A program made the position numbers and the translations under genes. From assembly GCF_002368295.1 (NCBI RefSeq), contig NZ_AP018248.1:1150477-1214476 (forward strand): a DNA stretch of 64,000 nucleotides. The letters are read 5' to 3'. Shown here piece by piece: positions 27,827 to 36,079 of this stretch (position 1 is the first letter of the stretch; each line of letters starts with the position of its first letter). Origin of the DNA: Tolypothrix tenuis PCC 7101. GTDB lineage: Bacteria > Cyanobacteriota > Cyanobacteriia > Cyanobacteriales > Nostocaceae. The notes below the pieces were generated by a model. It was not told where the DNA came from, searched no databases, and worked only from the letters and a program-made list of their open reading frames with translations.

Positions 27827-28258
27827 TTACTTAGTTACCAGTGTTTGTGATTCCTGTTTACCTTCAATTCCTAAAGTACCCAATTGAATCAGTTCCACCC
27901 GATAGCCGTCTGGGTCTTCCACAAAAGCAATTACTGTAGTACCGTGTTTCATTGGGCCTGGTTCTCTTACTACCTTACCGCCACGATTTCTAATTTCTTG
28001 GCAAGTAGCATTAATATCGCTCACACCAATGGCAATATGACCATAAGCATTACCTAATTCGTACTTTTCCACCCCCCAGTTGTAGGTTAGTTCTATGACT
28101 GTATTGTCACTTTCGTCACCATAGCCAACAAAAGCTAGAGTAAATTTTCCATCTGGATAATCTTTTCGCCGCAATAATTTCATTCCCAGGACATCAATGT
28201 AAAATTTCAAAGACTCTTCAAGATTACCCACCCGTAGCATTGTATGAAGTAAGCGCAT
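27827..28258 (-). CDS. gloA: Lactoylglutathione lyase (glyoxalase I)
   Basis: This 143-residue enzyme of the glyoxalase/VOC fold converts the methylglyoxal-glutathione adduct to lactoylglutathione. The start RLLHTMLRVGNLEESLKFY is the classic N-terminus with the first metal-ligand His. VIELTYNWG supplies the Glu ligand, GHIAIGV the second His and GYRVELIQ the last Glu. Length and motifs fit the bacterial nickel-type enzyme. It starts at an ATG. Confidence 0.95.
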   Translation of the reverse strand: MRLLHTMLRVGNLEESLKFYIDVLGMKLLRRKDYPDGKFTLAFVGYGDESDNTVIELTYNWGVEKYELGNAYGHIAIGVSDINATCQEIRNRGGKVVREPGPMKHGTTVIAFVEDPDGYRVELIQLGTLGIEGKQESQTLVTK

Positions 28259-28589
28259 AATTACCTTTGCTTTGTGTTGGATTCAGCTATTGTTGTCTGC
28301 CAACATTGTACATACAACACCGTTTGAGTTTCAGGTCATGGCAAAAACCCAGTTTCTCAGCTTGTACTCCTATGGGGAAGCAAACTAAATAAAGCCTCTA
28401 CATTGGCAGGCTGGTATTGAGCAATCATTATCATCAGGAATAAGAACAAAAGCTTTGATAGTGAACAATGAAAAAAATTACTGATAAAATTTTATGTTTA
28501 ACTGCTGGCGGCTTTATTCAGATTAACTTTACATTGTCAGCTTCTACATAAATGCGTAATACCGCAGAAATTTTATTTTCAGAATAATA
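28259..28589. other. Intergenic, no gene seen
   Basis: This AT-rich spacer lies between gloA and the accessory island. No repeat, hairpin or ORF worth reporting was seen. Confidence 0.45.
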
Positions 28590-29180
28590 TTACTTTTTCC
28601 GATTTAACCAAGCAAACACATCATCAGCAGAGAGAGTTAAATTCAAATCTGCTAACACTGGTAATATATCTTTTCCTGATAACAAATCTGGCAAAGAATT
28701 CGGTTGATAAACTAAAATACAGCGTTCATTTGGGTCAATCAACCATCCTAGCTGACTGCCATTTCGTAAACAGTGTAAAATATTGCCAGTTACTTTAGTT
28801 TGACTTTGAGTAGGGGAAAGAATTTCTATTAACCAAGTGGGTGCAAAATCAATACCAGTGCTAATAATTTCTCCACTTTCATCAAGTGGTAGTTGATTGT
28901 TAGAGATAACAACTACATCAGGAACGACTGAACGATTACCGAAGGTACAGCGCAATTCAGGAAAGGCTTCATAGTCACTTTCCAACCCATCAATTACAGC
29001 AACTAAGCGTTTTTGCAATAAGCTGTGTTTACCTCCTCCCATAGGTTTCTGAATTGCTTCTCCGTTAATATATTCCCAAGCTGGTGACTCCTCAATGTAT
29101 GGAAGTTTTAAAAACTCCTCTATAGTCTTGCTTTCTGTAACTGTGCGTTGGTCAGTGGTTTGGTCAAGTAGTGGGGGCAT
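28590..29180 (-). CDS. Uma2-family (DUF820) PD-(D/E)XK nuclease-like protein
   Basis: This protein of about 196 residues starts at the ATG ending at 29180 (MPPLLDQTT), with GAGG at the right distance. An upstream in-frame start at 29249 would add 23 residues. It shows the Uma2 layout: EYINGEAIQKPMGGGKHSLLQKRL, then VVPDVVVI, TWLIEILSP and LGWLIDP. The usual catalytic E-x-K reads E-I-L, so the active site may be weakened. Uma2 genes are expanded in cyanobacteria and behave like mobile selfish genes. A second copy lies about 100 bp upstream. Confidence 0.85.
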   Translation of the reverse strand: MPPLLDQTTDQRTVTESKTIEEFLKLPYIEESPAWEYINGEAIQKPMGGGKHSLLQKRLVAVIDGLESDYEAFPELRCTFGNRSVVPDVVVISNNQLPLDESGEIISTGIDFAPTWLIEILSPTQSQTKVTGNILHCLRNGSQLGWLIDPNERCILVYQPNSLPDLLSGKDILPVLADLNLTLSADDVFAWLNRKK

Positions 29181-29277
29181 CGCGTTTACCTCTAGCAATC
29201 CCTTCCTGAATTGTGGCATACTCTTTACCTGCATGACTATCGTAGGCAAGGAAAAGTATTGATTTGTTTTTTATTTA

Positions 29278-29919
29278 TTAGGATAAATGCTGTTTTACCC
29301 AACTCCGAAAAGCTTTCAGCGTTGCATTTCTACCTGCGGTTTTACTGTTTTCCAGATATTGGGGAATTACTGCAATCAAAGGTAAATGCGGAAAATTTAA
29401 ACTTGACTGAGACTCTACATAATTTCCATCTTGTAAAAGATTAATTTTCAATATACCTTTTTCAAAACGCCACAGTTCCGGCACTTTTAAAGCTTGATAT
29501 ATATTTGGATGAGTACGAGAAGTAATATCAATTTCTAAGGCTAAATCAGGTGGTGGATCAACTGTTAAATCTAGTCGCTTTTTGCCACGAATTAAAGCTT
29601 CGTTTTTAATATAAAAACATTGATCGGGTTCTATGCCATGAGCCATCAATTCATTTTTGAATGTAGTAGAGCCAAGACATCTAAATTCAATATCTAATTC
29701 TTCTAATAATGCTTTGATTAAATCACTGATAATTTCTTTATCGTCTTCATGTTCTGACAATGGAGCCATAATTTCTAAGATTCCCTTGTCATAAGCAATT
29801 CGCGCTGCACGATGTTCGCCCAACTCTTCAATAATTGTTTCTAATTCTTGCCAAGTGACATCTTGCAGTAATACTCTTTGCCCTGGTGGAAGATGGATGC
29901 GCTTTAACTCCAATAACAT
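29278..29919 (-). CDS. Uma2-family (DUF820) nuclease-like protein
   Basis: This 213-residue protein starts at an ATG (MLLELKRIHL). Features are LQDVTWQELETIIEELGEHR, then YDKGILEIMAPLSEHE near residues 44-59. The nuclease core has PPDLALEIDITSRTHPNIYQALKVPELWRF, where the E-x-D takes the place of E-x-K. It is only distantly similar to the copy at 28590-29180, so they are not a recent duplication. Confidence 0.85.
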   Translation of the reverse strand: MLLELKRIHLPPGQRVLLQDVTWQELETIIEELGEHRAARIAYDKGILEIMAPLSEHEDDKEIISDLIKALLEELDIEFRCLGSTTFKNELMAHGIEPDQCFYIKNEALIRGKKRLDLTVDPPPDLALEIDITSRTHPNIYQALKVPELWRFEKGILKINLLQDGNYVESQSSLNFPHLPLIAVIPQYLENSKTAGRNATLKAFRSWVKQHLS

Positions 29920-30169
29920 CTTTCTAGCTCCTTGCAGTTTAAAGACTTCAACTCCAACTCATAAATTTTCTGACTACATAAACAGTGATAATCAGATTCT
30001 CTCAAATTTACTGGACAAAGTGCGATCGCAGATTAATTACGTCCCCGTGATACAGTATATTTGCGGGAAAAATAGAAGGCGATCGCTTTATGTAAGAATC
30101 CCTGCTGACTAGCGATAGATTAGTCATTGACTCAAGAATTTGAGTATGGCAACGGCGATCGCAATTGCA

Positions 30170-30454
30170 CTATTTTTGAGTAACTTCAGTGAGGGCTTCA
30201 TGGATAACCTCATCGCTAACACCGTGACGCTTCAAGCTAGCAATCAGTGCTGAGATAGTATCCCCCTCCAGTCGTTCGAGATCAACTCTTAGCCCTTGCC
30301 CAATATAAGCACGCACTAACGGCTGATAGCCAGAAAATCCCAGTAATGGCGCTATTCTTTTCAAATCTTCAATGACATCTTCGGGAATACGAATTGTGAT
30401 TGTAGTCATTGGACGATTTTTATCGAGTCGCTTTTTCAGTGCTTCAGCTTTCAT
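30170..30454 (-). CDS. brnA: BrnA-family antitoxin
   Basis: The 94-residue DNA-binding antitoxin starts at the ATG ending at 30454 (MKAEALKKRLDKNRPMTTI). TITIRIPEDVIEDLKRIAPLLG is the ribbon-helix-helix region, and YQPLVRAYIGQGLR is typical of BrnA relatives. It represses its operon and neutralises BrnT. Its start overlaps the expected end of brnT by 11 bp. Because brnT is frameshifted, one continuous frame (30170-30736) now reads through toxin and antitoxin. Confidence 0.85.
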   Translation of the reverse strand: MKAEALKKRLDKNRPMTTITIRIPEDVIEDLKRIAPLLGFSGYQPLVRAYIGQGLRVDLERLEGDTISALIASLKRHGVSDEVIHEALTEVTQK

Positions 30455-30736
30455 AATATTCTCGCTCCTTGCGTGTTGCTTTACGAGCTGAAATGATCTT
30501 ATTTCGTTTTCACGTTCAATGTAGACGACATACAGAAGATTCCACCGTCTGTCTAAGCCAATAACAGCATCTCTTTCTTCATCATTGCGACTTGCATCAA
30601 CAACAACTAAAAATGGATCGAAAAATGCCTCTGTGGCTTGCTGAAATGTCACGCCATCATGATTGTTAGGATTTATCCAAGCTTTTTCTTCGTTCCAAAC
30701 GAAAGTGACACCATTAAGCACGAAATACACATCCAT
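30444..30736 (-). pseudogene. brnT: BrnT-family toxin, frameshifted near its C-terminus
   Basis: The gene starts at the ATG ending at 30736 (MDVYFVLNGVTFVWNEEKAW). FQQATEAFFDPFLVVVDASR and RWNLLYVVYIERENEIR are the usual BrnT core, an RNase of the RelE-like fold. After codon EI at about 30501, the expected ending IISARKATRKEREYYES with a TGA at 30444-30446 exists in the next frame. One base appears to be missing in GAAATAAGATC. As read, the ORF continues into brnA instead. This is either a real mutation (toxin with altered tail fused to its antitoxin) or a sequencing error. Confidence 0.75.
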
Positions 30737-30833
30737 AGGTTACATAGTAGACATTGTGTATTTACGTTGTCAATACGTTTTATAAAACAGAGATATTTCC
30801 GTACATTGATTTGATCAAGTTACGCGGCGTTGA

Positions 30834-31076
30834 TTATGCTGATTCTAAATGAGCAACCGGAATTTGTTCGGTTCTTTCAGGGGGTTTTGCTCCAGTAGCA
30901 ACAGCATGAACCGCATGAAGAATATCCGCTGAGTAGTAGCGATTGCCACAGGTATCACAAACACCAATCGTCACATCTTCGAGGATGACAAATCCATCTC
31001 TATGTTTAAATGCCTCGCGCTTGACAGTTCGGGGTTGAACAGTTCCTTCGCAATACTCGCATCTATATCCATACAT
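30834..31076 (-). CDS. YgiT-type zinc-finger antitoxin-like protein
   Basis: This 80-residue protein starts at the ATG ending at 31076 (MYGYRCEYCEGTVQP), four bases past the stop of the DUF4258 gene, with AAGG upstream. The paired CxxC motifs (CEYC and CDTC) form the YgiT/MqsA-type zinc finger. The middle (REAFKHRDGFVILEDVTIGV) and NRYYSADILHAV match antitoxins of this kind. It is the likely antitoxin for the preceding DUF4258 toxin and its operon's repressor. Confidence 0.85.
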   Translation of the reverse strand: MYGYRCEYCEGTVQPRTVKREAFKHRDGFVILEDVTIGVCDTCGNRYYSADILHAVHAVATGAKPPERTEQIPVAHLESA

Positions 31077-31080
31077 ACGG

Positions 31081-31413
31081 CTAGCCTTGAGCTTCAGTGA
31101 CTTCATAAACAGTGATAATCAGATAACGTCCGTTGCTTGCGAAACGTCCAACAATCCCAACAGGCGTTTGTTGATCCAATCCAGTTCCTACTACTATATA
31201 TTTTGTTCCTCTTGGGTCATCTTTTTCAACTCGGATGACTTGACCTGTTAGAACAGCTTCTTCTACATCTAAAATTGTCAGCATATCCTCAGCCATTTCT
31301 TCCATTGCATGGGCTGACATATCGTATTGGCGGAGTCTAATCTTTTCTCTGATCCGGTCAATATCACTGCGAGGCACTTGTTTGTTCAGGTAATATTTTG
31401 CTAATGATACCAA
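31081..31413 (-). CDS. DUF4258-family toxin-like protein
   Basis: This protein of up to 110 residues has IREKIRLRQYDMSAHAMEEMAEDMLTI and VEEAVLTGQVI, the DUF4258 (RelE/MqsR-related) core. YIVVGTGLDQQTPVGIVGRF and YLIITVYE follow. The ORF opens with a TTG at 31413; a GTG at 31377 (VPRSDIDRIR) gives a length closer to the family. It directly precedes the YgiT-type zinc-finger gene, the standard toxin-then-antitoxin order of MqsRA-like pairs. Confidence 0.82.
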   Translation of the reverse strand: MVSLAKYYLNKQVPRSDIDRIREKIRLRQYDMSAHAMEEMAEDMLTILDVEEAVLTGQVIRVEKDDPRGTKYIVVGTGLDQQTPVGIVGRFASNGRYLIITVYEVTEAQG

Positions 31414-31479
31414 GCCTTAACTCAAAAAAATATAGCCTGGTTAAGGGATAAAGCAAATCAAGTTTATCAGTAATAAAGA

Positions 31480-32241
31480 TTAAGGTCTAGCACTATTAAG
31501 AATAGTATTAGTCATTTCTATAAAAATATATAAATTGTATATTGTCGATACGTCCGTAACATACCAATTCTTTTTCAGCCAACCACTATTTTTTGTCCTA
31601 ATGTAAAGTTTGCCTGCTGAAATATCTATACGTTCAACTGCTAACCAAGGTAGTGTAGCATTTTTAGCTTTTATTCCATGTTTACTGATTGTTATTTCTC
31701 CAAAAATAACCTCTTGTCCTAGATTATAGTTAAACTTGAGGCTAGGCATAAGATGTTTAAAAAGTTCATAATTTAAATACTTACCTAATTCCTCATTAGC
31801 AATTATTTCATCAATAATGATTATTTGACCATCTTTAGTTTGAATAGTGTATTCATAAGTTGTTCTACCATTAGGAATTATAAAGTATAGATAATATCTA
31901 GCGCTGTATTGCCATAACGCCACAATATCACTAAAATTTATAATGTTTATTTTCCTCTTGCTAGAATTATAAACTAATCCCTTTTCATATAGAAATAAAC
32001 GTTCTTTTAGGATATTTATAATACCGTATGCTAAAACACTAGCTATTATCAGACATACTAAGCTTATAATTAGGCTTACGCTTCCTTGCGGTAACCCCAA
32101 TAAAAACTGAAAGATACTAAACAAAATAAGACCAACAGTAATACCAATAATCTTACCAAGCTCTCTGGAAATTTTTGGCTTAAATTCTTTAACAAATTTT
32201 CCTAATATAGGATGATTTAACTGCTGCTTACTTTGTCTCAT
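31480..32241 (-). CDS. Membrane protein, possibly DUF6585-like
   Basis: This 253-residue protein is AT-rich and of lower GC than its neighbours. Two transmembrane segments lie at about 30-48 (IIGITVGLILFSIFQFLLG) and 54-76. A beta-rich soluble part follows, with LYEKGLVYNSSKRKINIINFSDIVAL and a second half starting GEITISKHGIKAKNATLPW. The pattern of two PH-like halves recalls DUF6585 proteins, tentatively. Function is unknown. It lies at the edge of the toxin-antitoxin island. Confidence 0.7.
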   Translation of the reverse strand: MRQSKQQLNHPILGKFVKEFKPKISRELGKIIGITVGLILFSIFQFLLGLPQGSVSLIISLVCLIIASVLAYGIINILKERLFLYEKGLVYNSSKRKINIINFSDIVALWQYSARYYLYFIIPNGRTTYEYTIQTKDGQIIIIDEIIANEELGKYLNYELFKHLMPSLKFNYNLGQEVIFGEITISKHGIKAKNATLPWLAVERIDISAGKLYIRTKNSGWLKKNWYVTDVSTIYNLYIFIEMTNTILNSARP

Positions 32242-32322
32242 GTGTAATATACATCAAATATTATTAGACTTGTATTTATTGTTATACCCATTCTAAAAAT
32301 GATGTTTACGCACCTAGCAAAT

Positions 32323-32351
32323 AAAAAAGCCTGCTGATGCAGGCTTTTTTT
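32323..32351 (-). terminator. Bidirectional terminator between typA and 31480-32241
   Basis: AAAAAAGCCTGC (32323-32334) and GCAGGCTTTTTTT (32339-32351) form a GC stem with A/T tails and a TGAT loop. It ends typA 46 bp after its stop. Confidence 0.88.
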
Positions 32352-32396
32352 GTGATTTTATTAACTAAGCGAGTAGGGAAAAACGACCTCTACAAA

Positions 32397-34187
32397 TTAC
32401 CGTTTCGCCAATTTCTTCGCCATCTTCCGCAGACGAATCGATTTTGGTGTAACTTCCACCAATTCATCGGGGCCAATGTATTCCAAAGCACGTTCTAAAC
32501 TCATGTCTATCGGTGCTTGCAACTGCACTAGTTCATCACCACCAGCAGCCCGGTGGTTGGTCAACTGCTTGGTTTTACAAACATTCAGTTCTAAGTCTTG
32601 GGGACGATTGTGTTCGCCCACAATCATGCCTCTGTAAACTTTAGTACCAGGTGTAATAAAGAATGCGCCTCTATCTTCCGCATTCTTCATGGCGTAGAAG
32701 GTAGAAACACCTTCTTCAAAGGAGATTAAAACGCCTTTGTTCCGGGCTTCAATATCGCCAGAAAGTTGACGGTAATCCAAGAAGCTGTGGTTCATGATGC
32801 CTTCACCACGAGTCATCCGCATGAATTCACCACGGAAACCAATCAAACCACGGGCGGGAATAATAAACTCTAGTTGAGTGCGATCGCCACTACCTGGTTG
32901 CATATCTTGCATTTCGCCTTTGCGTTGTCCCAGGCGTTCAATACAGCTACCCACCGCATCACCAGGAATATCTAACACTAACAGTTCGTAAGGTTCACAT
33001 GGTTGACCACTGACTTCGCGGTAAATTACCTGTGGCTGAGATACTTGAAACTCGAAGCCTTCCCGGCGCATGGTTTCAATTAAGATACCCAGATGAAGTT
33101 CACCACGACCGGAAACGAGGAATTTATCGGGAGAATCGGTTTCTTCGACACGTAAAGCCACGTTGGTTTCCAGTTCGCGTAACAGGCGATCGCGCACTTG
33201 TCTTGATGTCACCAACTTTCCTTCTTGACCTGCAAAGGGCGAATCATTTACCCAGAAGGTCATTTGTAAGGTTGGTTCATCCACTTTAATCAGTGGTAAA
33301 GCTTGGGGTTCATTGGGATCGGTAATTGTTTCCCCAATATAAGCATCAGCGAAACCAGCTACCGCCACAATATAACCTGCGGTAGCTTCTTCCATTTCCA
33401 CCCGTTTCAAGCCTTCAAAGCCCATCAACTTGGTGATTTTGGACTTGACAATTGCGCCACTTTCTGTAATTAGCGCCGCTTGTTGTCCAGCCCGGATAGT
33501 GCCGTTGTGAATTCTGCCAATTACAATCCGTCCCAGGTATTCAGAATAATCTAGGGTTGTGACTTGCAATTGCAGGGGCTTGTTAACGTCGCCTACTGGT
33601 GGTGGAACGTGTTGCAGAATTGCATTAAACAGGGGTTGCATATCTACCGCCTCTGCTTCCATGCTTTCTTTGGCATAACCACCCATACCGGAGGCAAACA
33701 GATAGGTAAAGTCACACTGGTCTTCATCTGCTCCTAATTCCAAGAACAGATCCAAAACTTTATCAACAGCAATGTGGGGGTCAGCGTTAGTACGGTCAAT
33801 TTTGTTGATGACAACGATGGGGCGCAGACCTTTTTCTAACGCTTTTTTAAGTACAAAGCGTGTTTGGGGCATAGGCCCTTCATTGGCATCGACAATTAAA
33901 AGACATCCGTCAACCATGCCCAGTACGCGTTCAACTTCGCCACCGAAGTCAGCGTGTCCAGGTGTATCAACAATATTGATCAGCGTCTCTTTGTAGCGAA
34001 CCGCTGTATTTTTAGAGAGGATTGTAATCCCCCGTTCTCGTTCCAAGGCATTGGAGTCCATGACGCAATCCGGAACGTCTTCCCCTTCGCGGAAAATGCC
34101 GGATTGTTTAAGGAGTGCATCAACCAGGGTGGTTTTGCCGTGGTCAACGTGGGCAATAATGGCGACGTTACGAATTGGGAGCGTCAT
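32397..34187 (-). CDS. typA: Translational GTPase TypA/BipA
   Basis: TypA is a ribosome-binding GTPase used under stress and cold and in ribosome assembly. From the ATG ending at 34187 (MTLPIRNVAIIAHVDHGKTT) it has 596 residues, the usual length. The longer ORF to 34361 adds 58 residues unlike the family. G motifs are AHVDHGKTT, DTPGHADFGGEVERVL and NKIDR. Domains II, III and V follow, then the BipA-specific C-terminus (LIGFRGEFMRMTRGEGIMNH ... IRLRKMAKKLAKR). Confidence 0.96.
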   Translation of the reverse strand: MTLPIRNVAIIAHVDHGKTTLVDALLKQSGIFREGEDVPDCVMDSNALERERGITILSKNTAVRYKETLINIVDTPGHADFGGEVERVLGMVDGCLLIVDANEGPMPQTRFVLKKALEKGLRPIVVINKIDRTNADPHIAVDKVLDLFLELGADEDQCDFTYLFASGMGGYAKESMEAEAVDMQPLFNAILQHVPPPVGDVNKPLQLQVTTLDYSEYLGRIVIGRIHNGTIRAGQQAALITESGAIVKSKITKLMGFEGLKRVEMEEATAGYIVAVAGFADAYIGETITDPNEPQALPLIKVDEPTLQMTFWVNDSPFAGQEGKLVTSRQVRDRLLRELETNVALRVEETDSPDKFLVSGRGELHLGILIETMRREGFEFQVSQPQVIYREVSGQPCEPYELLVLDIPGDAVGSCIERLGQRKGEMQDMQPGSGDRTQLEFIIPARGLIGFRGEFMRMTRGEGIMNHSFLDYRQLSGDIEARNKGVLISFEEGVSTFYAMKNAEDRGAFFITPGTKVYRGMIVGEHNRPQDLELNVCKTKQLTNHRAAGGDELVQLQAPIDMSLERALEYIGPDELVEVTPKSIRLRKMAKKLAKR

Positions 34188-34736
34188 AGAAGCTTTACTG
34201 TGAACTGTAGAGGGGGTTATTAGGTGTACATTTCGATGCGAGGATTCTAGTACCGCTGGGCGGAAATCAAAAGAAGCCACTGCTTGCAGCAATTGGCATT
34301 CAAAAGTCAAAAGGGGCCAGTGCGTTGCTTTGATTCCAAAGTTTGAGCAACTGGCGTTCAAAATTCAAAAAGCTTATAGCATAGGCTTTTCGCGGGTTTT
34401 GAATAGTTGCTTTAGTTGCGCCTTGCTGTACTAGGCTGTTTTAACAGAATTGAGGATGAAGTACAAATTCTGTAAAGAACCTTTAACAATTCTAGCGTAA
34501 TCGTCACAATTGCGGCGACTTTTGCGATCGCTGCCTAGCCAGAAAATTAAGCAAGTTAGATTCTATATTTCGGCTTTTCAATATTTACTCACTCGTGAAG
34601 CTGCATTTTTCGCAAAATTCTGGAATTTAGTTACTTATACTCACTCTTAGCAGATGAAAATCTAGACAATCCCCACTGAAAGACATTGATGTGTCTGTAT
34701 GCCACAATTGACACCAGCGTTGTTAACTTGAGCATC
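34188..34736. other. typA/kinase-remnant divergent intergenic
   Basis: There is no gene. It contains direct-repeat-like copies of GCATTCAAAAGTCAAAAGG/GCGTTCAAAATTCAAAAAG (about 34298-34372) and AT-rich promoter DNA. Confidence 0.5.
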
Positions 34737-35312
34737 ATGACTTGGGCATCAGGAAAGCAATTACAGGGCGGAAAGTACAGGATTGAACAAGAATTAGGTG
34801 CGGGAGGCTTTGGTATCACTTATTGTGCCAAAGATAATAATGGGCGCTACGTGGTAATTAAAACTTTGAATGAGCAAGTGCAACGCCGCCCTGACTTTAG
34901 CAAGTTTCAGCAAGATTTTCTCAATGAAGCGATAAAACTCGCTAAATGCACTCATTCCCATATTGCGCGAATTGATGAGGTAATTCATGAGGATGGCTTA
35001 TGGTGCATTGTCATGGAATACATTGATGGCGAAAATTTAGCTTATAGAGTTGAAAATCAAGGTGTTTTGCCAGAGGCGGAAGCATTACGATACATTCAAC
35101 AGATTGGTGAAGCGCTAACTCTGGTTCACAATCACGGCTTACTGCATCGGGATGTGAAACCGCAAAATATCATGTTGCGTGCTAATGAAACAGAAGCAGT
35201 GTTAATTAGCTATCAAGTCAAAGAATCACCCTTAGCATTTTTAAATAACAATGGTTATCATCCCCTAGCAAAGGAAATGATGGATAAAGCTTGTAAAAGC
35301 GCAAATTTATAG
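34737..35312 (+). pseudogene. Truncated Ser/Thr kinase, no DFG motif and no C-lobe
   Basis: From the ATG at 34737 the ORF has 191 residues. The N-lobe is intact: GAGGFG (21-26), K42, and HRDVKPQN (H137-N144). At the position of DFG it reads SYQ (158-160), then an unrelated tail KESPLAFLNNNGYHP. The rest of the kinase, about 100 residues or more, is missing. A kinase without DFG cannot bind magnesium-ATP normally, so this is a remnant or a pseudokinase fragment. An upstream in-frame ATG at 34686 is less likely. Confidence 0.75.
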
Positions 35313-35417
35313 TAGTAACCTCATCAGCAGCTTGTCTGTGTTTGTCAGAGATGTTAGCGCAAGCGATCGCCTAATTTTTCAGCTACAGTGCGATTGATAT
35401 AAACTGTTTAAAATACA

Positions 35418-35981
35418 ATGCTTTCCGAACGCTTTACCGTCGCCCTTGTCTACGCCACTGAACTGCACGCCACACAAGTACGTAAAGGTTCTGGTGTTTC
35501 CTATATTGCCCATTTATTAGGCGTAGCCAGTATTGCTTTAGAATATGGCGCAAATGAAGATGAAGCCATAGCAGCACTTTTACATGATGCTGTAGAAGAT
35601 CAAGGTGGTGCAGCTACCAGGGAAGAAATTCGCCGCCGTTTTGGAGATCATGTGACAGCAATTGTCGATGGCTGTACTGATGCAGATACTATTCCTAAAC
35701 CGCCTTGGCGACAGCGCAAAGAAGCATATATTGCTCACTTACCGACAGCATCGCCATCAGTTTTGCTGGTGTCAGCTGCGGATAAAATCTACAACGCTCA
35801 GTCTATTGTCAAAGATTACCGCGTCTTAGGCGAATCTCTTTGGCAGCGTTTTCAAGGCGGTAAAGAAGGTACTCTCTGGTATTATCAGACCCTTGTGGAT
35901 ACTTTTAAGCATACTGGGCCTACGGCAATGGCTGAAGAATTAGCAAGAGTAGTGCTAGAGATGGTAAATTTGGCATCTTAA
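35418..35981 (+). CDS. HD-domain phosphohydrolase (RelA/SpoT hydrolase-like)
   Basis: This 187-residue protein contains the HD motif of the ppGpp-hydrolase type. It has ATQVRKGSGVSYIAHLLGVA (first His), LLHDAVEDQGG (His-Asp and ED), and VSAADKIYNAQSIVKDY (last Asp and Asn). There is no synthetase or TGS domain, so it is a small alarmone synthetase-like hydrolase (MESH1/SAH type) or a related nucleotide hydrolase. It starts at an ATG. It converges with prs and shares a terminator hairpin with it. Confidence 0.88.
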   Translation: MLSERFTVALVYATELHATQVRKGSGVSYIAHLLGVASIALEYGANEDEAIAALLHDAVEDQGGAATREEIRRRFGDHVTAIVDGCTDADTIPKPPWRQRKEAYIAHLPTASPSVLLVSAADKIYNAQSIVKDYRVLGESLWQRFQGGKEGTLWYYQTLVDTFKHTGPTAMAEELARVVLEMVNLAS

Positions 35982-35985
35982 AAAA

Positions 35986-36028
35986 AATGAAGGATGAAGT
36001 GAAAAAAATTCAGGCTTCATTCTTCATT
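35986..36028 (-). terminator. Terminator between the HD gene and prs
   Basis: A 14-bp stem (35986-35999 with 36015-36028, one G-U) is followed on the minus strand by a run of eight Ts reaching into the HD stop codon. It is a strong rho-independent terminator for prs. Confidence 0.85.
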
Positions 36029-36079
36029 CTTAATAATTAATTAGCTAAAACTGTAACGTTGGTGACAGTCCTTTTTCGC

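Noticed and set aside
30170..30736. A genuine 188-residue fused toxin-antitoxin gene
   Set aside because: The normal toxin ending and stop codon are intact in the neighbouring frame, so a frameshift explains it better than an evolved fusion.
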